Positions 1-12,400 of a DNA stretch of 64,000 nucleotides are shown here, in pieces. A program made the position numbers and the translations under genes. The stretch comes from Dicaeum eximium (taxonomy: Eukaryota; Chordata; Aves; Passeriformes; Dicaeidae). The DNA lies in NCBI GenBank assembly GCA_013396995.1, contig VWZP01010282.1:476318-540317 (forward strand). The letters are read 5' to 3'. The notes beneath the pieces were generated by a model, which saw only the letters and a list, made by a program, of their open reading frames with translations, made no database searches and was not told the DNA's origin. Within the stretch, counting starts at the first letter, position 1, and the number at the start of each line of letters is the position of its first letter.

Positions 1-3000
1 TATAAAATATTACTTTTACAAGCAGAATGAAGTACAGTAGAAAACTTCAAGTTATTGATCATCATGCACATTCTTAATATTATTGTTAGCAGGGCCAGTG
101 TACACTGATAGTTCACAGTAAGAGAGAGCTCTATTCTACATAATTTTACAATAAGAATTCTGTTTGTCAAGCTACTGTTTCAATTCAACTAGATCTTGCT
201 TCTGGCTAAGCTGTTACATGACCAGTTATTGATGAAATTATGTATCTTACATCAAGATAAAAATTACACAAGCAGTATAAGACAGAAATATTTTAATGAT
301 ACTGTACCTAAATACAGGTTTGCAGCCTAAGCTGGAACTTGTCATTAAGGATCATTTTGTGCATTTGTTTTTTTTAAGGTAATACCAGTGTAAAGTTTGA
401 GAGATGAAGGCTGGAAACTTGCTCTAATTGTTGCTTTGAAAATAGAAGACATAGGAGGAACACAGCACTCTTTTTAACTGGCAACATAACTGCTTTGTTC
501 AGTCAAGGCACAATCAAAATATTTGTTTTACTTTTAGAATAGACTTCAGGGAAGAGAAGCATTTCAAATACCATCCTCTAGGCTTCAAAACTTCTGTTTT
601 GAAGGAGCAGAAAATACTATTTTTTATAACATACTTATTTAATTATTTTGCACAAATACCTGATTCTGTCACCTTCATCTCTAGTAAGCATCTTTCTTAT
701 TCCTGTTCACTCAAGTCACTCAGTGTAGTTCTTGTTAAAGATGCACACATTATCACTGAATGAGGCACTTCTGTAAATAGGAGCAGGTCACTGTTTTAGT
801 GTGGTTCTCTGCCCACACTTATTTACCTTGTTGAATGAGTTAATGGGTGCATACCCCTAATAAAATCACAGTTGGATATATGTTTAACCTAATTACAAGT
901 TAATTTGTACCACTAATTTCCATATTTCTTCAAATTTTTACTAGTTACTATATTCATTAGTTTCCTATTTATGTATAAATTTCTTCTGATAATATAGTTC
1001 AGATTTTAAAGATATCATTAGCTATTACTATTTTCAGCATCTTTTTAATATTATTAACATTTTACTGCCTTATTTCAAACTGACAATTCAAAATTGTTGT
1101 TTTATTTTGAAGGTTCAAGTCAGAATCTCCCATTAATCTGTCACTCCAGTCCCAGCCCCTGGCTGAAATCTTACCAGACTTCCTTAGATTTTCATTAGAG
1201 TGTTTGTATAAACTCATTTTCACTTTGTATGCCCAGGAAATTAGGATAATGAGTTAGGTGTCTCTTGTGTATTATCATTTCATGCAGACTGTGTTTTTAT
1301 AACAATATAAGTTTACAGTCATCTTCCTTGCTGAAGCTAACTGAAAAACATGAAACTCATTAAATTCTATTACAAACTAAGACTACCTTCAGTTTTTCTG
1401 GTACACTCTGTCTGCAAATAGAGAATGACAGTGCTGTCTGAATCTCTTTACATTGGTTTCCCATATCTAGAGCTCAAATATGATCTCCTACATTTAGAGT
1501 TTCTTGGGAGTTTTTATCTCTTCCATTCTTTCTCTCAGGTTATTTTCTTCAGCCTGGATTTATTTCTGGTAATATGTGCTATTCAAATATAAGGTTGCAC
1601 CAAAGAGAACAAAAGGTTGAAGCAGCTCTAATTGCTTCACCTTTCTGTGGTCTCTGCAGTGTTCTCTCTGAATCTGCCTGGCTGTTAAACCACCTGCACC
1701 TGAATCACTCTCACTGTGCCATGTAGAAGACTTTTGCCTATGTTCCTGTACTATCTACTTTGGTGCTGCCAAGATCACTAGAAAAGTTAAACTCAAGGAG
1801 CTGCACTCCATAACTTGATTGAGACTCAGTCAGACGTGGTTCATGGGACATGCTGTCTGTGTTTCCTTTGTCAGTGTACTTGTAAAAAGAAGGTGAAGTT
1901 TTCAGCTGCAGGGTAAAGCAAAGAAGCTAAGCCACTAAAATGGACTTTGGCAACAGCTATTTTAAATAATATGAATTCTTAAAAGCATCCTACAAAATTT
2001 CCCACAAGGAGTCATATCCTAAAGAGTCAGTGGGCTATTAGATACGTTGGGGATTTGCAGCGTTAATTAGAAAAAGAGAAATAATAAGCAAATCCCAAAC
2101 TCATTATAAGATCGGAGAAAGTGAGCTTAAAGGTTGAGGAACAGTGAAAAAAGGACACAAAAGTACATATTTTGCATTTGAACAGTGTCTTTTCCAGGGT
2201 GTGAAGTGAATCACGTACCCAACCTGTCTACCTATCACCAGCTAACAAATAGGACATCACAGATTTGGGCTTGTTCAGTATGTTCTTCCTGTTCTCAAAC
2301 ATAAGAAACTAAGTCAATAGTTACTCTGCCTCTGTGTATTTTTTTCTTTCACAGCAGACTGAATCCATGTAGCTGCATCACTATCAGTCCTACCACTAAA
2401 CCCTTAATCTCTGTATCCTCACATTATTTCATGCAATGCCAAAGAGATCAGTCCTGCAACCAGCTCTCTGGTGTGTAGGTACAGACTTCTTGTTAGGGCC
2501 CAGGACCTGGCTCATGCCTTTCCCTTTTTCCTGGCTGAGCTCCACTCATTTGGCAGCCGTCAACGTCCTCAGCAGTCTCAGCCAAGAAAAGCTGGATTGA
2601 CACATTTCAAGATACTCATGGTATCTCTAATGAATATTTTGCAGACTAGCAAGTAGGATTTGATTTTTTCCAGACATGACTGTCTCACAAGTGGTAGATG
2701 CCATTGTCATCACAAAATGTCTTTTTTTCCATTTCTAAAGGCAGCTATGTAGTAAGTCTCCACTGGTCTTCACTCAGCAGAAACCTGGACTCAGAGCATG
2801 GGAGGCACAAAGGAAATTTTCGAGGGGAGAACAGAGTGGAAAAAGAATAATCCTCCTTCCCCTTCATCTAGTTTTTCAAAAGTTTGAACATGTGCCAAAG
2901 TCAACAAAAAAGCCATGGTGCTTGGATAATGTTTCGTCTGATCTGTAGGAAGGTTGTATTGAAAGACATTTTGTCTTTGTCAATTTTCTGTAAATGTTAG

Positions 3001-3109
3001 AAAAGTTTTGGTCCAGACATCTGTCCAGTTCTACTAGGAATATGAGATCTACTCCTGCCCTTGTACTCAAAACAGTGAGCACACCATGAAGAACTTTGGG
3101 ATGACTAAT
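1..3109. other. Intronic sequence, no recognised element
   Basis: This is AT-rich unique-looking sequence. The only reading frame near 60 codons (2471-2656, +) has no recognisable protein features. I see no repeat family, RNA gene or CpG cluster. Confidence 0.6.
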
Positions 3110-3628
3110 CCCAGGCACCAGGACATGCTGGGGACTGACCAGCTTGAAAATGGCTCTGTAGAGAAGGACCCTGGGGAAGAACAAGCTGAACATGAGTCAG
3201 TAATGCATCCTCACAGCAAGAAAGTCCAGCTGCATTAGGAAAAGCATTTGCTAGCAGGTCAAGGTAGGTGATCCTTTCCCTCCACTCAGCATTTGGAGTG
3301 CTGTCTTAAGTTCTGGGCTCCCCAGTAAAAGGAATATAGGGGCTTACTGGAGCCAGCCCAGCAATGGGCCAGAGCTAAATAAGGGGCTGCAGTAACTAAG
3401 GTACAAGGAGAGGCTGAGAAAGTTGGCTGCTTAGCCTTCAAGAGAGAAGGCTTGGGTGTGTCTTACAGAGGTGCTAAAATTACCCAAAACACTCAGATCC
3501 ATGGAGATTCTGAAAATGGACCTGGACACAGTCATTGGAAACCTGCTTTAGCTGACCCAGTTTGAGCAGAGGACTTGGGTTAATGCCCACGTGAGGTCCC
3601 TTCCAAGCTCAACAATCCTGTGACTCAG
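3110..3628 (+). mobile_element. CR1 LINE 3′ fragment, internally deleted
   Basis: The stretch follows the 3′ part of avian CR1. It begins with CACCAGGACATGCTGGGGACTGACC-type sequence (about 3114-3140). Then come the AGCAGGTCAAGGTAGGTGATCCTT and TTCTGGGCTCCCCAGT segments, the AGAGGCTGAGAAAGTTGGC segment, and finally GAGGTCCCTTCCAAGCTCAACAATCCTGTGACTC (3592-3626). Around 3460-3500 it jumps from the AGAGAAGG segment to the CCATGGAGATTCT segment. The usual intervening stretch of roughly 200 bases is missing, so this is an old, deleted copy. No ORF survives. Confidence 0.85.
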
Positions 3629-4613
3629 TAAAGCACACGAGGGTCTCTTCCAAGGCACCTCTCACTGGATACTCCTACTTGTACCAAATCCAAAAGGCAG
3701 TGCGAGCTTCGGGGAGCTCTCGTGGGGCAGCTTTGTTCCTGTATTGTTTTGCCTAACTCCAGCTTGACTCCAGACTTGATAAGAAGACTAAACATCATCC
3801 ATAGGTGATGGATGAAGTCCTCTTGAAAAACCTATTTGTCATTTGTTGCTTTGGCAAGTGTTTGAGTCGTAACCAAGACTTTACTTAAAATACTGTTATC
3901 TGATTTATGGGTCCAGTTGTCAGATTAGAAACACCTGAACAATACTGAAGTGTCACTGAAAATATGATTTTAATCTCTTCTTAGTATTTCAAATTTTAGG
4001 GATTTTAATTTTATACAAATGCTGTGCTAGAGAATAAAAATAATTTCTTCAAAAACCAAAAGGTGAACTTTACTAGAACGTGGAAATTGTTTTCTTTTCC
4101 TCCCTATGTAGCTGTTAAAATTTTTCCATTAGTCATTCCATTTTCTAATAGAGATTTAAAGAAATAATGCTTATATCCAAGCAGATAATATGCATTCTGA
4201 AGTAGATAAAAATGCAATTAAAGAAAGGTTTTGGAAACTAGAGGCATATAGATTAAGAATAAATTAAGAGGACTGATTATCCATTTATTTGCAGTGTCTA
4301 CACCAGGGTATTTTAACTGATTAGAACGATCATGCTAGGCTACAGGACCTTGGGCAGATGTCAGTGGTGAAACTTCAGTGAATGTAATAATGAAATCAGC
4401 AGGAAAAACAAACACAGAAATTATACCATTGAATTAGAACAAATTTACACCCTATGTGAGAAAGAGAAGGAGGGCCGAGTCTTCTCTCTGACTCAAAATC
4501 TATTATCTCACTCTTCAAATATGTAAAAAGGCTGTTACAAAGAGAAATACAGGAATAGTCTAATATGTAATAGTAGAAGATACAATACTACTAAGGAAGA
4601 ATTAAGTCAGACA

Positions 4614-4671
4614 TAAAAAAACCCCCCAAAAAACAGAAAACCAACCAACCAACCAGAAAAAACCCCCAAAC
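4614..4671. repeat. A/C-rich low-complexity tract with (CCAA)n
   Basis: Runs of A and C alternate: A-rich, then ACCCCCC, then a core of about four CCAA units at 4640-4655, then AAAAAACCCCC. This is simple-sequence expansion with no coding or structural signal. Confidence 0.8.
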
Positions 4672-5401
4672 CTCTAACACAGTTAGTGATAGATTACCCT
4701 GTGAAAGAAACTCCTTTTGAGACTGTAAATCCCTCATCACTGGTGGTGATCACAAGCAGGTATACAAACAGTTGTCAGGAATTATTTGATACATCTGATT
4801 CTGCCATCAGCAGGGAGCTTGACTCAACAAGCTCTTACATACCCTTAGACTACTTTTATGAATAACATATGAAAACAGGGACAAACAAAAATATTTATAT
4901 AACATCTGCTGGTAGTATATAAGCCCGCATAAAAATAAGGCCAGTTTTTATAAATATTTTTTCTCCTACTACAAACATCTGGAATTTGCTGCGATATGGC
5001 ATGAGCAATGAATCTTCTGAAAATCCGAAGCCAATTTATTGGACACGAGACCTTGAAAAATATCATTACTAGAGACTAGGTACATTTCAACGGAGGGAGG
5101 GATGATTCAATTTCCAGCATTAATCCTCACCAACATGAAGCTTAAGCCTAACAGGATCTTAGCACTGCTTATAAGGGTAGCATAAGTGATTTTAATTTCA
5201 TAGGGTATGATCCTCAGCAATGTGTCTTAAATAATTACAGGGGAAATTTCTGGGCTTTCATGGTTTGAAGCAAGCCCCTGTCATGTCAGTGGGTGAACAA
5301 ATCAGAAATTATCAGCTTCCAAAACCAAATTAAATTAATTTAAAAATGACACTGAACTCCAAAATAAGCTAAATTCCTACTCAGTAATTAGCAGACACAT
5401 T

Positions 5402-5427
5402 GGGGGGCAGGGGGGGGAGGAAGGGGG
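5402..5427 (+). repeat. G-rich tract with G-quadruplex potential
   Basis: Runs of 6, 8, 2 and 5 G occur within 26 bases, separated only by CA, A and AA. The 8-G run can supply two G-triplets, so four triplets with loops of about 2, 2 and 5 bases are available on the + strand. It is surrounded by AT-rich DNA. Confidence 0.7.
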
Positions 5428-5507
5428 AGAGTATGAAAGTTCACTTTAAAATTTTAAAAGAATGAGGTGTATATTTCATAGAAGGCCAGTAATCTAGGAT
5501 ACTGACC

Positions 5508-5541
5508 AAATTCTATATTAAAGCAAATTCTATATTAAAGC
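5508..5541. repeat. Two perfect 17-bp tandem copies
   Basis: AAATTCTATATTAAAGC occurs twice head-to-tail with no spacer (5508-5524 and 5525-5541). Identity is complete, which suggests a young slippage duplication. Confidence 0.85.
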
Positions 5542-8500
5542 TACTGCACTGGATTATTAACAGAGAAATGCACTGAGTGATTTGTACCTTAAAAATTAAC
5601 TTTGTTCAAACTCTGAATGTACATGAGCGATGATCAGATGCATATATTTTGATGAGATTTTCTTTCAGTGGCTTTGTCCAATGAAAGAAGTTATAGTGCC
5701 TTAGAAGACAAATGATAAGGTTCATGCATCTTAGAAAAAAATATGTACTGAGAGATGATCACACAAAGTTCTAAATCTTTTAAGCAGTTTTCTCAGTGAG
5801 CTTAAAGAGAGCAACAGATCTTGGAGCATTTTGACAAGGAAACCCACCATCCTGAAAGAGAGGAACAGATTTGTTTGAATTTATACAACCCGTAAAAAAT
5901 GAAACCTGCTTAGATGAGCAGAAGTTTAATTTATTTTCTTCCCCAAAGTGACAGAGTTAAAAAAGAAGCAGACTTTCAAATGTTAGGAAAAAATTGAGAG
6001 CAACAGTTATCTTTTTTTATGCTTAAATATTTCAGATACAACCATCAAACAGATTTCTCTAGCTTAAAAAGAGAAGCTGGGAAGATTTGCTTTCTCCGTC
6101 ACTCAGATACACAAAGACACACCAACAATCAAAAGAGCCAGAGTTTGTGTTTAGTATTCTACATTCCCTAACCATTTTTTTTCTTTCTTAATTCTGCCAC
6201 AAGTAAATACTCCCTGACTTTCTGAAGCAGAAAGTGATGCTGAGTCTGACTGGATTGATGGAGGTACAGGAGTATAACCTATTTCATACGTGCTCTTTTT
6301 TTAGCCTCTCAGTACCCACAACTACAGCCGCAAAACCCAGAACAGCTACTGTAATATGAGAGCCCCATTGTGCCTCCACCCTACAACCCTGACTGAAAAT
6401 ACTCAGCAACTTCTTCAATTCACCAGTGAAGTGATTCTGTACCTTTCTTGCCACTGTGTGAAGGCAATTCCAGAAGCTTCAGAGAGGAGCTAGGCTAGGG
6501 GTCTGCTTTGTTTAACAATCATTTTAGAAAGAGCTTAACTCAATCCAAGGGACAAAGGAAACTTCAGCCCTCTCTGGCCAATGGGGTTCAAGGGCTGTGA
6601 GTTTATTCTTATTCACATAGTTTTCTGGTGCACTTATACAAGAGCCAGGCATTTTAGGAACTTAAGGTAGGTTACCCTGATTTTACTGTTGGCAAAGCAC
6701 TCAGACACAGTAGGTTTGAAAGCACAACCCACTCAAACATGCTATTATTAGAACCAGGTGGGAAATAATTTTCCCAATCTGGGAACACTTTTGAAATTAA
6801 GAAAAGAAAAACTCTTTCTACTGTTAACTGGGACTAAAAGCCAAAATCTCCACAAAATCTGCTCTCCACAAAATTGGAAATCAGTGGAAATCAGTAGTAA
6901 CAATTTGGCTAACAGAAACCATTAAGAGTTTGGGATGAAAAGTGATCAAATTTGGAAAAAGTATCCAGAAGATACAGATATGGTAGAAAACACACTAGGA
7001 GAAAGTAATTGGTGAAAACATTCTCCTTAAAATTATACTCATTAATAATTACCATGAAGGAGAAATAAATATATTGGTGAAGTCCATCTGTATTTCTTGA
7101 GAACATCTCATTTTCTTTTCCCTTTAAATGCATATCCTTGCTCACAGAAATCAGTCATGAAATTATAGGTTCCCAACATGGTGTAGATATGGGTTTAGAA
7201 ATAGCAACAGCAGAATCTTCAGTATTTTGAGCTCAAATTCAGCCCCTGAACTTGATGAAGCCCCTGAACTAACAGGCTGAGACTGTATAAGTTTGTATGC
7301 CTGCTTTTCAGCTTCAAAGAGAGGCACAATATACCACAAAGCCTATGAGAGACTGGAAAGAAATTTCACCTTCAAAATATGTGTGTAAATGCAGGAATGT
7401 GAAGAATTTCACTTCACAGAATCATATGTAATTTTAATCCCATAGTACAGGTGAATATTCCCCCATAAGCATCACTTTCTGTGTTAGACATCTTTGAAAA
7501 TTTGAGGAAAAAAACCATACACATAAAACAATTTCCATTAAAAAAAAAAAAACTTCTGAAAGCTGTCTAACAAAAACTCAGCATGGCTGTCTAGATGCAT
7601 TTCATGATTGTTTGTTTGGCTATGCCATGTCACAGACAATGCAAGGTCATATTTACCTGTGATATTGGAGGAAAAGCTTGACTGAGGTCAATAGATTATG
7701 GTCACCTATAGCAGTGGTAAAACTAAACTCTCACTTCATGCACTTCCACATAATAGAAAAGACACAGATACTCTAAAACTCAGGGTTTCTAGTTTCTGCA
7801 GTTTTTATGTTGTTCTTCCAATACCCCTCAGATATTTATGGGAGGTAGATTCAACAACAGTGTATTTAACCAGGCAACAGAATTCCATTGTCAAGACAGG
7901 ATGGCCTTATGGCAGAAACTGTAACATGCTTTCAAGTCTGGTGATGTGTTTTCCAGTTCCATGATGAATCTTGTTTACATTTCTCTAGTTCTTTCTAATG
8001 TCACTGCAAGAGCAGCAGAGCAGGATACCCTAACTCAGCTTTCAGTGGTACTAGGATTGACAAGGTGTGTGCCTCCAGTTTTAAATTGATTTTTTGCCCC
8101 AGGAATGTGGTTATGATGCCAAGAATAGAATTAGAGCAAATAAGTTGAAATCAAGAGCAAAATTACCTCCATAAATTCAAAGATAGGCAAGACCTAAACC
8201 AGCTAAAATAAAACGTGCTGCCTCATTTTTGGTACTATTTCTCTTGTGTTCAGGAAAGGAAAACAGATAGATTTAATATAATACCAGGGTAAGAAATCTT
8301 TGAAAAAATAATTTTCTGAACATTTTGCCATTAGACATTTCTAAGATGACAAAAAGTTTCATAACAGCAGATGATAAGCAACAGATATTCTTCAGCATAA
8401 TTATTTTAAAAACTGATGGCTGTAAATGTGTCTAAGAAAAGACAAGTGAATCCAATATATCATAAGAAATATCATCATTTCTTTCCTTACATCTTAAAAT

Positions 8501-9374
8501 ATTTTCTAGGCATCTATCTCCTTTCTTTGGAAAGCATATGCTGTTTTAAGCAACAAAATATTCTGGTTTTCTATGCAGCAACTCTAGCATGGTTCTTTAC
8601 TGTATTTTGCTAACGTCCTGGGTTTTATATTCTGCAATAATCAATCATTCCCTGCTAGAGAGAAACGTGCTATTTCTAACGTTTTATTTTTAACAGCATG
8701 TTTCATAATAGATCACATTCAATTCCATTTGTGAGCTCTCCAAAGCCCAAAATAGCAGTAAAAGATGGACAGTTTCTGGGTAAGAAAAATATTTTGGCTG
8801 AGGATATTTACAACTTGGAAATATTTAATCCTTAGTAAAATAAAAATTTGCTGCTGTGAAGCTGATAATTAGAGCTCAAAAACACTGAGGCTGCCTAATA
8901 AATTCTGGTATGTACGTATGGAAGTTCCATCTATGTTTTGATAAATCTTGTTCTATTCTCCGAATGCTGACTTGAACCAGGAGGCCAGGGCTGAGAGCAC
9001 AAAAAGCTATTTTTAGCTCTCATTCCCTGTGTGAGGATCTAAATGGGCTACATAGACCCCAGTGAATGGTGCTTATAAAACATTTGCATGGGGATAATCA
9101 TGAAAAAAGCTAGAGGAACGTATCTAACAAAGAAGTAGTCATGTGGTTCTTAATTTGTCCTAAGTAGCTTAGATGGCTAAAGCAACGACCCTAAATTACA
9201 CCAAATGTATTGTGAGAATAAGCCAAGAGGATAAAATACTATTTGAGATTGCTTAAAGTTCAGCAGCAGGAGAGGCCATATTCACATTTTCTGTGTGTTT
9301 AATAATACCAGAGAGATGATACCTTGACTGTCTAGGATTCAATGACCCTTTGGTCTGTGTGGTCATGCTGCATT

Positions 9375-9458
9375 TTGGTATATTCATTACAAAATAAGGA
9401 ATCAAACAATTATATAACAATTGGTATATTCATTACAAAATAAGGAATCAAACAATTA
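9375..9458. repeat. Tandem duplication, 46-bp period, two copies
   Basis: A 38-bp block beginning TTGGTATATTCATTAC and ending AACAATTA is present at 9375-9412 and again, identical, at 9421-9458. The spacer is TATAACAA. Perfect identity in non-coding DNA implies a recent event, or an assembly duplication. Confidence 0.9.
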
Positions 9459-12400
9459 ACTGCTCAAACTTTGGAGTCAGTTTCAAGTCTTCCTACTGGG
9501 GACATAAATCTGGTCCAGATTTTCAAAAAGGCTCACTCTGTCTGGGACCTGAATAAATTCTGATCAGTTAATCTGGCAGTAAAAGTGAATTGAACAGAGT
9601 TTTATTGATAAATTAAGACCTACTTATTACTGAATGAATCAGAAAAAGAAAAATGAGAGCATATGTGGAAAATTATATCTAAAGCACTGGTAGTCTAGAG
9701 CTATATAATGTTCAAAGTAATGTGTCCTTCCACCTGAACATATTAAAATTATAGAAAAGCTGGCTAATTACATAGAAATGCTGAAATTAACCTATTGATC
9801 CAGAGTAGTAGTAACTTGGAATAATAAAAAAGAGGATGACAACAATAATCTTAGAATTGAAAAACACAATTAACCCTCTATGAACTTTTAAAAAACTAAA
9901 ATAAGTATGTGTCTGCTGGAAGCGGGTAAAAATTTTAAGAATCTGTAGTGCAGCCCCACCAGATAACAAAAGAGATTTACACTGTATGTAGAATTAAAGA
10001 GGAAAAATTGTCATTTTAAATATACTTGTAATGCATAATTAGATACTTTTTTTTTTTTTTTTTACTTTCTCTGATGCTTTCTTAAGGATGCTTGACAGGA
10101 TTTGAATCTATTTTCTTTGGCTAGCCCACAGCAATCCTTTGGGGACTTGTGTACCAGAGCTGATGAAGAATATTTGAAAATCTCATCTCCCAGATTTATA
10201 GCCAAGGAGATGAATTTTCTGTTACTCTTATTTGCAGCTCCTTTAAATGTCTATTTGGGCATGTATTTTCCTACTGCTTAACACCTCTGAAATGCTTTGT
10301 TTGCTTGGCAGGGTGATCAGATATTTTATGAAAGTACTTCAGCAGAGTAAAGCAAACTGTTTTCCCTACAGCTGTCTGATAGATTTGCCAATGGCAAAGT
10401 GTCATATTATTAGCAATTACTTCCATGTTATCATAATATCTCTAAAGCATTTAGCAAGCCACCCTCTTCATTTACATTTTTAAATGAAGCATCTAATGGA
10501 GCATTTTAGATGCATGAGTGTGTTTGATAAAGGTTTTGGACATTTACTTCAGTCTTAAAAGTGGTTCTTTTTTTTTTTTTTTTTTGTGAGACTGTATAGA
10601 TCTAGAAAATTCTTTTGAGAAAGTCAAGATCTGAGCATTTTAATGAAACAGAAAAGGTAGATTTTGTATTTCCCTCTGACAAGGTTAAAAAAAGGATATC
10701 CATGCCTCCCTGTTTTATAAATGATGGCATAAATTGTATGTATCAAACCAGGAAAGGCTGTCAGGGCAAAGAATGGGAGTTGTGGCATATGATGATCAGC
10801 CAAAAGCTCAATGGATTCTAAAAACTAGAATATTTCAATTGAAGGATATTTAAATGACTCAGTGCAGACTCTCTCGTCCTTTCTGCTGTGATAACAATGG
10901 AATTTAAGGCTTTTCTAGAAAGGACATAGAACAAACCTGCTCCTTTTTACCCCTCTGAACGTTATGGCAGACAGGTTAGAAGGAATCATCACTTGGATCA
11001 TTTTATCAGTGATGTAAGTGAAATTGCACAGTAAGTTTTCCATCTGTTGGGAGGGCTCTACATTGTGTTTCACTGGTTTCAAGTACATTGCACCACTGCA
11101 GGAGCACACGACACGTCCACTTGAAAGTCCAGCTGATGTACATTTGATTGAGTATGAATGTGTGTTTATGGCAAGATTGGCCTCACCTGACTCACAGCTT
11201 CTAATTCCAGTATTTTGATAATAGTGGCCATACAGAATATGTGGCCTTTTCATACCAAATGCACAAGTTTTTCTTACATTTCCATGAATCCACGTCTGTT
11301 TCAGGATTTCTCTTAGGCTTGTTTCAGACAATGTAATGAACTTCTATTTTGATTTTTTCCTGACATTGTCTTTCCAATGACCATAGTTAAATGTCTTCTA
11401 ATTTCACAACATGATATAAAAGACAAAGAAACATCATTATTAAAACTCCATAATGAAAAAAAAAAATTCTTGACATTAGTGTAATATAAATTTATATATA
11501 AATAATATTAATATATTATAAATTTAATAGATTACATAAAGATTCTTTATATTGCAGCATTGCTGGAGGGAGGATCTCAAATATAGTGAATTTATCTTTT
11601 TTATTTTTAATTGATAACCTTGGCCATAGAAAATCAATTTAATGGAGCTACTTCTGGAATGAATCCAGGACTCCACGTAACTCCAGGATTGCAGACCTCT
11701 ATTCCAGTGAGTTCTCTCTAGCTTCCTGGTGTTATCCTGTGTGGTATGTGTTAACATATCAATAGTTTTAAGATCTAAAAAAATCTTTGTACTGACTTCC
11801 CCATTCTGGACCATCTGTTGTCCTCAAATCACATATGCAGTTTACTTTTCCCTCCAGCTCTACATTTGTTTCTACAGTCAGCTTGAGCAACAAATTCAGA
11901 AGCAAGGTATAGGATGTATATACCTAAGTTTCTGATTTTTGTTGAATTAATTGTATGATTGTATTTTGCCAATGATGCAGACAAAATTCTAAGTCAGAAT
12001 GAAAATCATACTTTAATTCCTTTGTCCAGTGCATCAGTTTAGTTTCAGATACAATACAGTGTTGACTGTGCTATATTTGAAATTAAATTAATGCACTGTG
12101 AGTCACAATATGACTACTCCTTTTTTTTTCCTCTTTTTTCGTTGTTTTTCTTAATGCTGTATAATGCTATTAACGTAGACGTAAAGCAAATACGTTTAAG
12201 CTCTTTAAAGATTTATTACAAAATCATGCATCAGGATTGTGCTTATACTCCCACAACAGTGCCGTATACACAATGGCAGTGCGTAGGTAAAAGCACAGTC
12301 ATTATACACTTTGTAACCTTTGCTTGGTTTAGAAAATACAGATTAACAATTAAAGAAAAGAGGAAAGGAGCAGGCACAGCAGTTTCCTCTTTCGTTCATT

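Larger units (their letters stand above)
3629..9374. other. Intronic sequence with simple repeats only
   Basis: No gene is recognised. It holds a C/A-rich low-complexity run with (CCAA)n at 4614-4671, a G-rich tract at 5402-5427, a 17-bp tandem duplication at 5508-5541, and an A13 run at 7540-7552. The remainder is plain AT-rich sequence. Confidence 0.6.
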
